From contig NZ_CP042243.1 in NCBI RefSeq assembly GCF_008152325.1, positions 1,307,026-1,371,025 of the forward strand: 64,000 nucleotides of DNA, given 5' to 3'. This stretch comes from Crassaminicella thermophila. GTDB taxonomy: Bacteria > Bacillota > Clostridia > Peptostreptococcales > Thermotaleaceae. The position numbers were made by a program, and so were the translations under genes. Positions 1 to 9,780 of this stretch are shown piece after piece (the stretch's first letter is position 1; every line of letters begins with the position of its first letter). The notes below the pieces were generated by a model that made no database searches, was not told the origin of the DNA, and saw only the letters and a list, made by a program, of their open reading frames with translations.

Positions 1-1
1 T

Positions 2-208
2 AATGCTAAAAACAAGATACAAAATAAAAATTTAGATTTTATAGTAGCTAATGATCTGACAAAGGAAGGTGCTGGATTTAAGAGTGATACAAATATTGTG
101 ACTATAATAGATAAAAATGGCCAAACAAAGCACTATGAAAAGATGCCAAAAATAGATTTGGCTGAAATTATACTGGATAAAGTAAAAAGCTTATTAATAG
201 AGGAGTAG
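2..208 (+). CDS. coaBC: CoaBC (Dfp) bifunctional CoA-synthesis protein, C-terminal end only
   Basis: This is the last 68 codons of a gene that begins before the window. The reading frame contains VANDLTKEGAGFKSDTN followed by a short strand and a helix ending in EE. That is the usual end of the phosphopantothenoylcysteine synthetase (CoaB) half of CoaBC, which couples cysteine to phosphopantothenate with CTP. The N-terminal decarboxylase half cannot be seen. The gene sits just before priA, the common arrangement in Clostridia and Bacilli. The identification rests on a short piece but the ANDLT...GAGF signature is distinctive. Confidence 0.85.
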   Translation, partial: NAKNKIQNKNLDFIVANDLTKEGAGFKSDTNIVTIIDKNGQTKHYEKMPKIDLAEIILDKVKSLLIEE

Positions 209-258
209 GGGAACCTGCTCCTTTAATCTTAAATGAAATGAGCCATGGGGGAAATTCT

Positions 259-2742
259 ATGGAAAAAATAGAGTTTGTAAAAGTGATTGTTAATAATAAA
301 AGTAAAAAGACGGACATGGAATATACCTATAGAGTTCCTAAAGTATTGGAAGACAAAATAAATTTAGGATCTAGAGTTATTATTCCTTTTGGAAAAGGAA
401 ATAAGCTAATAGAAGGATTTGTAGTAGATATAGTGAACTTAGTGGATATTGATAATGATAAGATAAAATATATTAATGAAATTGTAGATGATACTATTTT
501 ATCTAAAGAATTGATAGGTTTATGCAGATGGATGAAAGAAAAATATATGTGTAGATTTATTGATGCTATTCAGTGTATAACGCCTACTGGAGCATCATTA
601 AAATCAAAAAGAACTATAACATTATGTAATAATGTTAAAGAACAATTTCTATATAACTACAAACTTTCAGATAAACAAAATGAATTAATAAAAATATTGT
701 TAGAGCGAAAAAGTGTAACAGAAGATTTTTTGAAAAGATATTTAGGTTATAAAGATATTAATAGACTTATTAAAAGTTTAGAAGAAAAAAATATTGTTAC
801 TGTACGGGATTCTCTAAAGAGTAATGTAAATAAAACATTTGAAAAAATTATTAAGCTTTCAGATAGAGAAGATTTATCATTTTTAATAAATAAATTAAGT
901 AAAAGAGCTAAAAAACAAAGAGAAATTTTAATGTATTTGAGTAAACATAATCAAGTAGAATGGAGTAAATTAAGGAAACAAATGGATGTAGCAACAAATA
1001 CAATCAATTCTCTTGCAAGTAAAGGATTGATTGAAATTATTATGGTGCAAAAAAGGCGTGAACCGTACGAATATATGAGAATTTCTTCTACAGAGCCATT
1101 AACACTTACAAAGGAACAATCTAATGCAATCGATCAGATTATTCCATATATTTATCAGAATACTTATAAACCTTTTTTAATTCATGGGGTTACAGGAAGT
1201 GGAAAAACAGAAGTATATATGCAATTAATTGATAAGATATTAAAGCAATCAAAAGAAGCGATCGTACTTGTTCCAGAAATAGCTTTAACATCACAGATGA
1301 TTGAACGATTTAAAGGAAGGTTTGGTGATGTTGTTGCTGTATTACATAGTAGACTATCATTAGGAGAAAGGTATGATGAATGGAATAGAATAAAAAAAGG
1401 AGAAGTAAAAATCGTTATTGGTGCTAGATCAGCTGTTTTTGCACCTTTTAGAAATTTGGGAATGATTATTATAGATGAAGAGCATGAGTATACATATAAA
1501 TCTGAGTACAGTCCAAAATATCATGCAATTGATGTGGCAAAATATAGATGCCAAATGAATAATGCAGTTCTACTTTTAGGTTCAGCTACTCCTTCTATTG
1601 AAAGTTATATGAAAGCAGAAAAAGGAGAATATTGTAAGATACAAATGATGAGTAGGTTTAATAATAATCCTTTACCAAAAATAGAAATTGTAGATATGAG
1701 AAATGAATTAAATAAAGGGAATAAGAGTATTTTTAGTGAAAGTTTATATAATGGGATTAAAGAAAATTTAAATAAAGAAGAGCAAATCATACTTTTTTTA
1801 AATAGAAGGGGTTATTCTACTTTCATATCATGTAGAAATTGCGGATATGTAGTAAAGTGTCCACACTGTGAGATATCTCTTACGTATCATGTGAATTCTA
1901 ATGATGTGTCATGCCATTATTGCGGATTTACAAGAAATCCACCAACAATATGTCCAGAATGTAGAAGTAAATATATAAAATATTTTGGAGTAGGTACTGA
2001 AAAGATTGAAAATTTAACAAAAAAATATTTTCCAAAAGCTAAAGTAGCAAGATTAGATTTAGATACTACATCTAAAAAAGGGGTAATGGATAGAACATTA
2101 GATGAGTTTAAAAAAGGAAAGATTGACATACTAATTGGTACTCAAATGATAGCTAAAGGATTAGATTTTCCAAATGTGACTTTAGTGGGGGTAATTGCAG
2201 CTGATACGAACTTAAACTTACCAGATTTTAGAGCAGGAGAGAAGACGTTTCAACTTATTACACAAGTTGCAGGAAGAGCAGGAAGAGGAAATAAAATAGG
2301 AAGAGTTATAGTACAGACTTATGAGCCAGAGCATTTTGCAATTAAAACTTCTAAAAATCATGACTATATTTCTTTTTATAAGCAGGAAATAATGCTGAGA
2401 GAGGAATTTATCTATCCGCCATATTCAAATTTGATAAATATAATATTTTCAGGGAAAAAAGAAAATGATGTGATTAAAGCAGCTAATTGTTTTGCAAACA
2501 TAATGAAAGAAAAACTAATGGAATATAAAATAAAATGTAATGAAACAATTTTAGGACCACATCCAGCACCTTTATCAAAAATAAAGCAAAAATATAGATG
2601 GCAAATGATTATTAAAAGCAAACCTGTTGACCAAAATAAGATTAAAGGTATAATAAATTATATAAGGTTTGAAAGCAATGAAAATTATTTTTTTAAAAAT
2701 ATTAATATAAGCGTAGATATAGATCCTTATAGTATGCTTTAA
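259..2742 (+). CDS. priA: Primosomal replication restart helicase PriA
   Basis: A 3'-5' superfamily 2 DNA helicase that reloads the replisome at stalled forks. The 827-residue length is normal. An N-terminal DNA-binding region is followed by Walker A GVTGSGKTE near residue 311, the DEEH box near 406 and a helicase C-terminal half with GTQMIAKGLDFPNV and VAGRAGRG. The zinc-binding insert is complete, with eight cysteines from CRNCGYVVKCPHC to CPECRSKY (about residues 525-570). An in-frame ATG lies 21 bases upstream, but only the start chosen here has a ribosome site (GGGGGA, about 7 bases away). It probably shares a transcript with coaBC and def. Confidence 0.96.
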   Translation: MEKIEFVKVIVNNKSKKTDMEYTYRVPKVLEDKINLGSRVIIPFGKGNKLIEGFVVDIVNLVDIDNDKIKYINEIVDDTILSKELIGLCRWMKEKYMCRFIDAIQCITPTGASLKSKRTITLCNNVKEQFLYNYKLSDKQNELIKILLERKSVTEDFLKRYLGYKDINRLIKSLEEKNIVTVRDSLKSNVNKTFEKIIKLSDREDLSFLINKLSKRAKKQREILMYLSKHNQVEWSKLRKQMDVATNTINSLASKGLIEIIMVQKRREPYEYMRISSTEPLTLTKEQSNAIDQIIPYIYQNTYKPFLIHGVTGSGKTEVYMQLIDKILKQSKEAIVLVPEIALTSQMIERFKGRFGDVVAVLHSRLSLGERYDEWNRIKKGEVKIVIGARSAVFAPFRNLGMIIIDEEHEYTYKSEYSPKYHAIDVAKYRCQMNNAVLLLGSATPSIESYMKAEKGEYCKIQMMSRFNNNPLPKIEIVDMRNELNKGNKSIFSESLYNGIKENLNKEEQIILFLNRRGYSTFISCRNCGYVVKCPHCEISLTYHVNSNDVSCHYCGFTRNPPTICPECRSKYIKYFGVGTEKIENLTKKYFPKAKVARLDLDTTSKKGVMDRTLDEFKKGKIDILIGTQMIAKGLDFPNVTLVGVIAADTNLNLPDFRAGEKTFQLITQVAGRAGRGNKIGRVIVQTYEPEHFAIKTSKNHDYISFYKQEIMLREEFIYPPYSNLINIIFSGKKENDVIKAANCFANIMKEKLMEYKIKCNETILGPHPAPLSKIKQKYRWQMIIKSKPVDQNKIKGIINYIRFESNENYFFKNINISVDIDPYSML

Positions 2743-2757
2743 AGAAGGAGGAAAAAA

Positions 2758-3198
2758 ATGGCTATTAGAAATATCGTAAGAGATGGAGATCCAGTATTAA
2801 GAAAAAAATCGAGAACAGTTGAAAAAGTTGATCAAAGAGTATTAACTTTATTAGATGATATGAAAGAAACAATGTATAATGCTGATGGGGTTGGACTTGC
2901 AGCACCACAGGTTGGAATTCTAAAAAGAATTATAATTATAGATGTTGGAGATGGACTAATAGAGCTTATTAATCCTGAAATTGTTGAAGTTAAGGGAGAA
3001 CAAATAGAAGCAGAAGGTTGTTTAAGTGTACCAGGTGTTACAGGAGATGTTAAAAGACCTAAGTGGGTGAGAGTAAGAGGAATAGATAGATATGGCAATA
3101 TGATAGAAATGGAAGGGAAAGATCTACTAGCAAGAGCATTTTGCCATGAGATAGATCATTTAGATGGTATATTATTTACAGATAAAGTAATAAAGTAG
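2758..3198 (+). CDS. def: Peptide deformylase
   Basis: Removes the N-formyl group from new proteins. The 146-residue protein has all three family motifs: [10 protein letters not shown] (motif 1), EGCLSVPG with the metal-binding Cys (motif 2), and HEIDHLDG with the two metal-binding His and the catalytic Glu (motif 3). The C-terminus is short, as in the compact clostridial type. A strong AAGGAGG lies just before the ATG. It stands directly before fmt, so the enzymes that add and remove the formyl group are co-transcribed, a very common pairing. Confidence 0.97.
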   Translation: MAIRNIVRDGDPVLRKKSRTVEKVDQRVLTLLDDMKETMYNADGVGLAAPQVGILKRIIIIDVGDGLIELINPEIVEVKGEQIEAEGCLSVPGVTGDVKRPKWVRVRGIDRYGNMIEMEGKDLLARAFCHEIDHLDGILFTDKVIK

Positions 3199-3207
3199 GT
3201 GATATTT

Positions 3208-4137
3208 ATGAAGATTGTATTTATGGGAACACCTGATTTTGCAGTACCTTGTCTGAATGAGATTGTTTCAAAAGGACATGATGTGTTAGCAGTTGTAACG
3301 CAACCTGATAGACCAAAGGGAAGAGGGAAAAAATTAACTCCTCCTCCAGTAAAAGAAAAGGCGCTTGAATATAACATACCTGTTTTACAGCCAGAAAATG
3401 TAAAGGAAGAGAGTGTCATTTTAGAAATTGAAAAATTAGCTCCTGATTGTATTGTGGTGGTTGCATTTGGACAGATACTACCTAAAAAAATATTAGATAT
3501 TCCACCTTATGGGTGTATTAATGTACATGCATCTCTTTTACCAAAATATAGGGGTGCGGCACCAATTAATTGGGCTATTATTAATGGAGAAAAAATATCT
3601 GGTGTAACTACTATGTATATGGATGAAGGTCTTGATACTGGGGACATGATATTAAAAAAAGAAATACCTATAGGAGATAAAACTGCTGGAGAGTTTCATG
3701 ACCAATTAGCTTTAGCAGGGGCAGAAATTTTAGGAGAAACTCTTAAGTTGATTGAAGAGGAGCAAGCTCCTAGAATAAAACAAGTAGATTATGAAAGTAG
3801 TTATGCTCCTATAATGGATAAAAACACAGGAAAAATAGATTGGAAAAATAGTGCTGAATCTATTTATAATTTAATTCGTGGTGTAAATCCATGGCCAACA
3901 GCCTTTACTTTCTATAAGGGAGAAAAGTTTAAGATTTGGAAAGCAAAGGTTTCAAAAGAATGTTGCAATGAAGAACCAGGAAAAATCATAAAGGTAGATA
4001 AAGATGGCTTGTTTGTATGCACAGCAAATGGAGTACTTATTATAGAAGAAATACAATTCCCAAATAGTAAACGTATGACTGTTGATGCTTATTTAAGAGG
4101 ACATAAGATAGAAAATAACATTATTCTAGGAGAATAA
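3208..4137 (+). CDS. fmt: Methionyl-tRNA formyltransferase
   Basis: Formylates Met-tRNAi with 10-formyltetrahydrofolate. Length 309 residues. It opens with KIVFMGTPDFAVPCL, followed by the catalytic loop HASLLPKYRGAAPINWAI and the DTGDM segment; the C-terminal tRNA-binding domain has GVNPWPTAFT. A GTG nine bases earlier, directly after the def stop codon, is in frame but forms part of the ribosome site (TAGGTGAT), so the ATG was chosen. The next gene starts one base after its stop codon, consistent with one operon. Confidence 0.96.
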   Translation: MKIVFMGTPDFAVPCLNEIVSKGHDVLAVVTQPDRPKGRGKKLTPPPVKEKALEYNIPVLQPENVKEESVILEIEKLAPDCIVVVAFGQILPKKILDIPPYGCINVHASLLPKYRGAAPINWAIINGEKISGVTTMYMDEGLDTGDMILKKEIPIGDKTAGEFHDQLALAGAEILGETLKLIEEEQAPRIKQVDYESSYAPIMDKNTGKIDWKNSAESIYNLIRGVNPWPTAFTFYKGEKFKIWKAKVSKECCNEEPGKIIKVDKDGLFVCTANGVLIIEEIQFPNSKRMTVDAYLRGHKIENNIILGE

Positions 4138-4138
4138 A

Positions 4139-4909
4139 ATGATTGTAAACTCTATTAAAAAGAACAATAATATATTTATAGCAATGCTTTTTTTACTAGT
4201 TTTATTGCTAGTTTCAATTGCTTTTTTGTCAGTGTATTTAGTTAAATCAAGCAACTTTGTATTATATAAGATGGTTTTGAATATAATACTAATAGTAGCC
4301 ACATTTGTAAGTATTTTGATTTTTATTAATATAATTATAATTATTAAACTATTAAATGGAAAAAACATTTCTTCTATTTCAAGGAAATGGGTACAATTTT
4401 CATTAAGATTTATATATCCGAATATTATTAATCTTTCTCGTTTATTTAGATTTGATAAAGATATAATAAGAAGTGTTTTTTCTGAATTAAATAATAGATT
4501 GATTATGTTATCAAGTATTCATGTAAGTCCTGAGGAAATTTTGATATTACTTCCTCATTGTCTTCAAAAATCAAGTTGTCCTCATAAAATAACAAATCAT
4601 ATAAAGAATTGTAAAAGATGTGGTTTTTGTGATATTGATAATTTAATTGCTCTAAAAGAAAAATATGGTACAAAACTATTTGTGGCTACAGGAGGAACAC
4701 TTGCAAGAAAGATAATTAAAGAAATAAAGCCAAAAGCAATTATTGCTGTAGCTTGTGAACGAGACTTAAGTAGTGGAATATTAGATGTAAGAGGGATACC
4801 TGTTATTGGTGTTTTAAATGAAAGACCAGAAGGTCCATGTGTAAATACCCATGTAAATGTACAAAAGATTGAAGAAATCATTCAATGTTTTATTGCAGAG
4901 GGGGAATAG
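4139..4909 (+). CDS. DUF116 family membrane protein
   Basis: A 256-residue protein of unknown function. The N-terminus has two hydrophobic segments (about residues 13-35 and 42-68). The soluble C-terminal part is the DUF116 domain, with clustered cysteines (CLQKSSCPH, then CKRCGFCD) that could bind a metal or an iron-sulfur cluster, followed by LFVATGGTLARKII and an AVACERDLSSGI motif. The gene is regularly found between fmt and a YugP-type peptidase in Clostridia. No reaction can be assigned. The cysteine pattern suggests redox or metal binding, but that is inference. Confidence 0.85.
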   Translation: MIVNSIKKNNNIFIAMLFLLVLLLVSIAFLSVYLVKSSNFVLYKMVLNIILIVATFVSILIFINIIIIIKLLNGKNISSISRKWVQFSLRFIYPNIINLSRLFRFDKDIIRSVFSELNNRLIMLSSIHVSPEEILILLPHCLQKSSCPHKITNHIKNCKRCGFCDIDNLIALKEKYGTKLFVATGGTLARKIIKEIKPKAIIAVACERDLSSGILDVRGIPVIGVLNERPEGPCVNTHVNVQKIEEIIQCFIAEGE

Positions 4910-4911
4910 GC

Positions 4912-5607
4912 ATGTTTTATTCACCTTATTATGGATTTGGTCCTGGAATGATATTTTTAATTCCTGCAATCATTCTAGCTATGTATGCACAAATGAAAGT
5001 TAAAACTACATTTAATAGATATTTAAATATAAGAAATATGAGGGGCTATACAGGGGCTCAGGTTGCTAGAATGATTTTGGACAGGAATGGTTTATATGAT
5101 GTTTCTGTAGAATATACAGGAGGATTTCTGTCAGACTATTATGATCCAAGAAGTAAAGTTGTAAGATTGTCTCCTCAAGTATACAATGGGAATTCTATAG
5201 CTTCAATTAGTGTAGCGGCTCATGAAGTGGGGCATGCTATACAGCATGGATATGGATATGTTCCATTAATTTTACGAAATACAATAGCACCTATAGCAAG
5301 TTTTGGTTCTCAAGCAGTATGGGTTTTAGTTTTTTTAGGATTTTTATTAGGAATAGGGTCGTTAATTGATATAGGAATATTATTCTATTTGGCAGCTGTG
5401 ATTTTTCAAATAATTACTCTACCAGTTGAATTTAATGCAAGTAGTAGAGCAATAATGCAATTAGAAATGAATGGTATTATAACAAGTGAAGAAATAATAT
5501 ATTCAAAGAAAGTATTAAATGCTGCTGCACTAACGTATGTAGCTGCTATGGCAGTTTCTATTGCTCAACTATTAAGATTGATTTTACTAAGAAATAGAAG
5601 AGATTAG
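4912..5607 (+). CDS. YugP-family neutral zinc metallopeptidase
   Basis: A 231-residue membrane-bound zinc peptidase. The metal site HEVGHAIQHG lies near residue 103 and is followed by two or three long hydrophobic segments (about 118-170 and near the C-terminus). A short N-terminal membrane segment (MIFLIPAIILAMYAQ) precedes the catalytic part. The start was chosen at the ATG seven bases after GAGGGGG; a start 27 bases upstream would overlap the preceding gene and has no ribosome site. The substrate is unknown. The family belongs to the M48-like clan, and this gene is the usual neighbour of DUF116 and rsmB. Confidence 0.88.
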   Translation: MFYSPYYGFGPGMIFLIPAIILAMYAQMKVKTTFNRYLNIRNMRGYTGAQVARMILDRNGLYDVSVEYTGGFLSDYYDPRSKVVRLSPQVYNGNSIASISVAAHEVGHAIQHGYGYVPLILRNTIAPIASFGSQAVWVLVFLGFLLGIGSLIDIGILFYLAAVIFQIITLPVEFNASSRAIMQLEMNGIITSEEIIYSKKVLNAAALTYVAAMAVSIAQLLRLILLRNRRD

Positions 5608-5630
5608 TAATGCACCCTCTGGGTGCATTA
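5608..5630 (+). terminator. Stem-loop between the metallopeptidase gene and rsmB
   Basis: A perfect 10-bp stem (TAATGCACCC / GGGTGCATTA) with a TCT loop lies immediately after the stop codon. No run of T follows, so it may only weaken or process the transcript that continues into rsmB. Confidence 0.5.
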
Positions 5631-5661
5631 ATTTATATGTGTAGGAGGAAAATTAATTAAT

Positions 5662-6993
5662 ATGAATGCAAGAAAATATGCTTTAAATATTTTGACTGAT
5701 ATAGAAGAAAATAATGCCTTTTCAAATATAGCAATAAATAAACATCTAAGGGGAGAAAAGTTGTCTCCTATAGATAGAAGATTGACTACGGAGATAGTAT
5801 ATGGTGTTTTGGAAAATAAAATATATTTAGATTTTATTATTAGTAAACTTTCTAAAGTGAAAATGAAAAGAATAAATATAAGAGTATTAAACATTCTCAG
5901 AATAGGTTTATATCAAATTATATATCTTGATAAAATACCTGAATTTGCTGCTGTTAATGAAAGCGTAAAGTTAGTAAAGAAGGTTGAGTATAAAGCTAGT
6001 GGCTTTGTTAATGGTATATTAAGAAGTTTCTTAAGAAATAAAAATAATATAAAGGTACCTTCATTAGAGGAGGATAAAGTTACACATCTTTCTATTACTT
6101 ATTCTCATCCTAAGTGGATGGTAAAAAAATGGTTAAAAGAGTTTGGACAAGATTTTACTATGAGATTGTTAAAAGCAAATAATGAAACGCCAAGACTTTC
6201 GATTCGAACGAATACATTAAAGATTTCGAAGAAACAATTAATAGGAAAATTATTAAATGATGGAATTGAAGTTTATGAGGATACTTATGTAGATGAAGCT
6301 TTATATATTCGGAATTTGACAAATATAGAAGAACTTGAATTGTATAAAAAAGGTTATTTTCAAATACAAGATGAAAGTTCTATGTTTGTTGCACATGTAC
6401 TTGATCCAAAGCCAGATGAATTTGTTATAGATGTCTGTGCAGCGCCTGGTGGAAAAACTACGCATATGGCACAATTAATGCAGAATAAAGGACAAATATT
6501 AGCAAGAGATATTTATAAACATAAGCTAAAATTAATAAAAAGTAATGCTTTAAGACTCGGCATTACAAATATTAAAACAGAAGTTTTTAATGCAAAAGAA
6601 ATTGATCCTAATCTTTTAGAAAAAGCAGATAAAGTATTGGTTGATGCACCTTGTTCTGGTCTTGGAATAATAAGGAGAAAACCAGAACTTAAATATAATA
6701 AAAGACCAGATGATACAAAAGAAATTACAAAATTACAATTAGAAATATTAATGAATGCTAGTAAATATGTAAAAAAAGATGGAATTTTAGTTTACAGTAC
6801 TTGTACCATAGAAAAAGAAGAAAATATAGGCATTATTGAACGTTTTATGAAGAATAACAGTAATTTTGAAATATTAGATATAAATGATTCGTTGCCATTG
6901 AAGCTAAGAAGAAAAGAAAAAACATTGCAATTATATCCTCATATACATGGAACGGATGGATTTTTTATTTGCAAACTAAAAAAGAAAGTATAA
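5662..6993 (+). CDS. rsmB: 16S rRNA cytosine-967 C5-methyltransferase RsmB
   Basis: Methylates C967 of 16S rRNA using S-adenosylmethionine. The protein has 443 residues. An N-terminal NusB-like RNA-binding domain (about 1-140, starting ARKYALNIL) is joined to a Rossmann methyltransferase. The latter shows DVCAAPGGKTTHMAQ (SAM binding), DAPCSGLGIIRRKPE and YSTCTIEKEEN, which carry the two catalytic cysteines of m5C RNA methyltransferases. In many relatives rlmN follows this gene and precedes prpC; here rlmN is absent and a promoter lies in the gap. Confidence 0.95.
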   Translation: MNARKYALNILTDIEENNAFSNIAINKHLRGEKLSPIDRRLTTEIVYGVLENKIYLDFIISKLSKVKMKRINIRVLNILRIGLYQIIYLDKIPEFAAVNESVKLVKKVEYKASGFVNGILRSFLRNKNNIKVPSLEEDKVTHLSITYSHPKWMVKKWLKEFGQDFTMRLLKANNETPRLSIRTNTLKISKKQLIGKLLNDGIEVYEDTYVDEALYIRNLTNIEELELYKKGYFQIQDESSMFVAHVLDPKPDEFVIDVCAAPGGKTTHMAQLMQNKGQILARDIYKHKLKLIKSNALRLGITNIKTEVFNAKEIDPNLLEKADKVLVDAPCSGLGIIRRKPELKYNKRPDDTKEITKLQLEILMNASKYVKKDGILVYSTCTIEKEENIGIIERFMKNNSNFEILDINDSLPLKLRRKEKTLQLYPHIHGTDGFFICKLKKKV

Positions 6994-7002
6994 GTAAGAA
7001 CT

Positions 7003-7031
7003 TCTACAATTTACTTTGAATGTGATATAAT
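7003..7031 (+). promoter_or_regulatory. Possible housekeeping promoter for prpC-prkC
   Basis: TATAAT at 7026-7031 is an exact -10 box. TCTACA at 7003-7008, 17 bases upstream, is a weak (4 of 6) -35 box. It lies in the only sizeable gap between rsmB and prpC, which suggests that the phosphatase/kinase group has its own start site. Confidence 0.5.
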
Positions 7032-7087
7032 AAGGTCTATATGAAAATAGTTTATAAATCAATTGTATTGATTTGTGGGGTGATTGA

Positions 7088-7837
7088 ATGGAAATCGGAG
7101 CTTATTCTCATAAGGGGAAAGTTAGGGAAATAAACGAAGATGCATATTATATATCAAAAGGAGATTTAAATTTATTTATAGTGGCTGACGGAATGGGTGG
7201 GCATAATGCTGGAGAAGTTGCAAGTAATATAGCGATTAATTCTATCAAAGAATTTATGGAAATTCATATAGATCAGTTTTTGGATAAAGATGAAGAAAAG
7301 GTTTGTGAATTTTTAAAGAAAGCAACGTTTGAAGCTAATAAAAATATTTTTAAAAAAGCTATAAGCGAAAAAGAATGTCAAGGAATGGGTACCACATTAA
7401 CAGTAGTACTTATTTTATCAAAAGTATATATAGCACATGTAGGGGATAGTAGAGCCTATCTGATACATAACAATAACATATCTCAAATTACACAAGATCA
7501 TTCCCTTGTGGCAGAACTTTTAAGAAATGGAAGTATTACTGAAAATGAGGCTAAGATTCATCCACAAAGAAATATGATAACACGTGCATTAGGGACTGAA
7601 GAAAATATAATAATAGATATCTATACTTTAGATTTTAATTCAGATGATATTATTTTTTTATGTACAGATGGTTTATCTAATTTAATAGAAACAGATGAAA
7701 TAAAGAGGACATTAATAGATTGTGATAATATGCAGCATGCATGTGTACATCTAGTAGAATTAGCGAATGAAAGAGGAGGATATGATAATATTACAGTTAT
7801 TGCGATTAAAAATAGATATAAGGAAGAATCGAGGTGA
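7088..7837 (+). CDS. prpC: PP2C-type serine/threonine protein phosphatase
   Basis: A metal-dependent phosphatase that reverses phosphorylation by the neighbouring PrkC kinase. All PP2C motifs are present in 249 residues: REINEDAYY, VADGMGGHNAGEVAS, HVGDSRAYLI, QDHSLV, LCTDGLSN and GGYDNITVI, giving the Asp residues that hold the two metals. There is no membrane segment, so it acts in the cytoplasm. Its stop codon overlaps the ribosome site of prkC, indicating tight translational linkage. Confidence 0.95.
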   Translation: MEIGAYSHKGKVREINEDAYYISKGDLNLFIVADGMGGHNAGEVASNIAINSIKEFMEIHIDQFLDKDEEKVCEFLKKATFEANKNIFKKAISEKECQGMGTTLTVVLILSKVYIAHVGDSRAYLIHNNNISQITQDHSLVAELLRNGSITENEAKIHPQRNMITRALGTEENIIIDIYTLDFNSDDIIFLCTDGLSNLIETDEIKRTLIDCDNMQHACVHLVELANERGGYDNITVIAIKNRYKEESR

Positions 7838-7842
7838 AAAAA

Positions 7843-9780
7843 ATGATAGGAAAAATTTTAGGTAATAGATATGAAATTATTGAAAAAATTGGCGGCGGAG
7901 GAATGGCTTTAGTATATAAAGCAAAATGTAAGCTTTTAAACAGATATGTAGCTGTAAAAATATTAAGGCCAGAATTTACAAGCGATGAAGAATTTATCCG
8001 TTCATTTAAAAAAGAATCTCAAGCTGCTGCAAGCTTATCACATCCTAATATTGTAAATATTTATGATGTTGGAAATGATGATGATATATATTATCTTGTA
8101 ATGGAATATGTAAAAGGAAAGACATTAAAACAGATTATCAAAGAAAAAGGACCTCTTCAACTTGAAGAAACAATAAATATAGGAAAGCAAATTGCACTAG
8201 CGTTGCAACATGCACATAATAACCATATTGTTCATAGAGATATTAAACCTCACAATATAATGATAACAGATGATGGGAGAGTTAAAGTTACAGATTTTGG
8301 AATTGCTAAAGCTGTAACTTCTTCGACTGTTACAAATACAGGAAATGTAATAGGTTCAGTTCACTATTTTTCACCTGAGCAAGCTAGAGGGGGATATATT
8401 GATGAAAAATCAGATTTATATTCTCTTGGAATTGTTCTTTATGAAATGGCAACAGGTAAAGTACCTTTTGAAGGAGAAAGTCCTATTTCAATTGCTCTAA
8501 AGCATATTCATGAAGATATAAAGCTTCCTTCAGAGATAAATAAAAATATACCAAAAGCATTAGAGGATATTATATTAAAGGCTACTCAAAAAGATCAAAC
8601 AAAACGATACAATAGTACAAAAGATATCTGTGAAGATTTAGAACAAGCTTTAAAACAGCCATCAGGCAGTTTTGTAAAAATTGAAGATGATGATGATAGT
8701 CCTACTCAAGTTATTCCTGCTATTAAAGATGAGGATATAAAATTGAAAAATTCTACTTATGAACGAAAAAACAGTCAAAAAAGTAATCGTACTATTATGT
8801 GGAGTGCAATTATAACAGCTTTTATATTAGCACTTATTTTTACAGGTGGGCTATTTTATCTAAAAAAATTGTTTATTGTTCCAGAGAAAGAAGTTCCAAG
8901 TTTAATAGGTATAGAATTAGAAGAGGCAAAGACAAATTTAGAAAATCTTGGATTTGGTGTAGAAGTGGCTGCTGAAAAAAATAGCGATCAATATAAAAAA
9001 GGGTATATTATTGATCAAGAACCGGCTGCAGGAAAAATATGTAAGGAAGGATATACAATTAAATTGACAGTTAGTAAGGGACCTAAACTGGTAGAGGTTC
9101 CAACGTTTATAAACAAGAATATTAACGAGATAGAATATCTTTTAGAAAATGCAGGGCTAAAAGAAGGAATTGTAAAATATGAGAATCACACATTGCCTAT
9201 TGGTGTAATTATTAGTCAAAGTCCACAGGCACGTAAAAAAGTACCGAAGGGTTCAGAAGTAAATTTTGTTGTTAGTCAAGGACCTCGGATACGATTTATT
9301 TTAATGCCTAGTTTGGTTGGTCAGGATATTAATAGTGCTAAAAGGACTATTGAAACATCAGGTTTGAAATTAGGAAATGTTGAATATAGATTTGATGAGA
9401 ATGTTCAAAAGGATATTGTTATTTCACAAAGTATTAAAGCAGGAACTGAGGTAGAAGAAAACAAAGCGATAAATTTAGTTGTTAGTAAAGGACCTGAAGA
9501 AGTGAGTCAACCTTCAGAAGAAGAAGAATTGCAAATGAAATCTGTTTCATTTCCATTATTTTATGATCAAGCAAAGCAAGAAGAATTTGTTCTAAAAATC
9601 GTAAAAATTCAAAATGGTATTTCAACAGATGTCTATAGTGCAATTCATCATAAATCAAAAAGTGGGAAAGAAAAAATAACAATCAAAGGCAGAGACAAAG
9701 CAACAATTGAAATTTATTTTGATAATGAGTTGATAACTACTAAGCAAATAGACTTTGAAACGGGGAAGATATATGATTGA
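7843..9780 (+). CDS. prkC: PASTA-domain Ser/Thr protein kinase PrkC
   Basis: A membrane kinase that senses muropeptides and controls cell-wall work, growth and, in Bacillus, spore germination. Of its 645 residues, about 7-270 form a kinase domain with glycine loop KIGGGGMALVYKA, lysine in VAVKIL, HRDIKPHN, DFGIA and SPEQARGG. A single membrane segment lies around 320-340. Outside are three PASTA repeats (VPSLIG, VPTFIN, MPSLVG; about 350-550) and an unassigned tail of about 90 residues. The start was taken at ATG behind GAGGTG; an in-frame GTG upstream is part of that ribosome site. It overlaps rsgA by 8 bases. Confidence 0.95.
   Translation: MIGKILGNRYEIIEKIGGGGMALVYKAKCKLLNRYVAVKILRPEFTSDEEFIRSFKKESQAAASLSHPNIVNIYDVGNDDDIYYLVMEYVKGKTLKQIIKEKGPLQLEETINIGKQIALALQHAHNNHIVHRDIKPHNIMITDDGRVKVTDFGIAKAVTSSTVTNTGNVIGSVHYFSPEQARGGYIDEKSDLYSLGIVLYEMATGKVPFEGESPISIALKHIHEDIKLPSEINKNIPKALEDIILKATQKDQTKRYNSTKDICEDLEQALKQPSGSFVKIEDDDDSPTQVIPAIKDEDIKLKNSTYERKNSQKSNRTIMWSAIITAFILALIFTGGLFYLKKLFIVPEKEVPSLIGIELEEAKTNLENLGFGVEVAAEKNSDQYKKGYIIDQEPAAGKICKEGYTIKLTVSKGPKLVEVPTFINKNINEIEYLLENAGLKEGIVKYENHTLPIGVIISQSPQARKKVPKGSEVNFVVSQGPRIRFILMPSLVGQDINSAKRTIETSGLKLGNVEYRFDENVQKDIVISQSIKAGTEVEENKAINLVVSKGPEEVSQPSEEEELQMKSVSFPLFYDQAKQEEFVLKIVKIQNGISTDVYSAIHHKSKSGKEKITIKGRDKATIEIYFDNELITTKQIDFETGKIYD

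Noticed and set aside
238-258. Earlier ATG for priA at 238
   Set aside because: It has no ribosome site, whereas GGGGGA precedes the ATG at 259.
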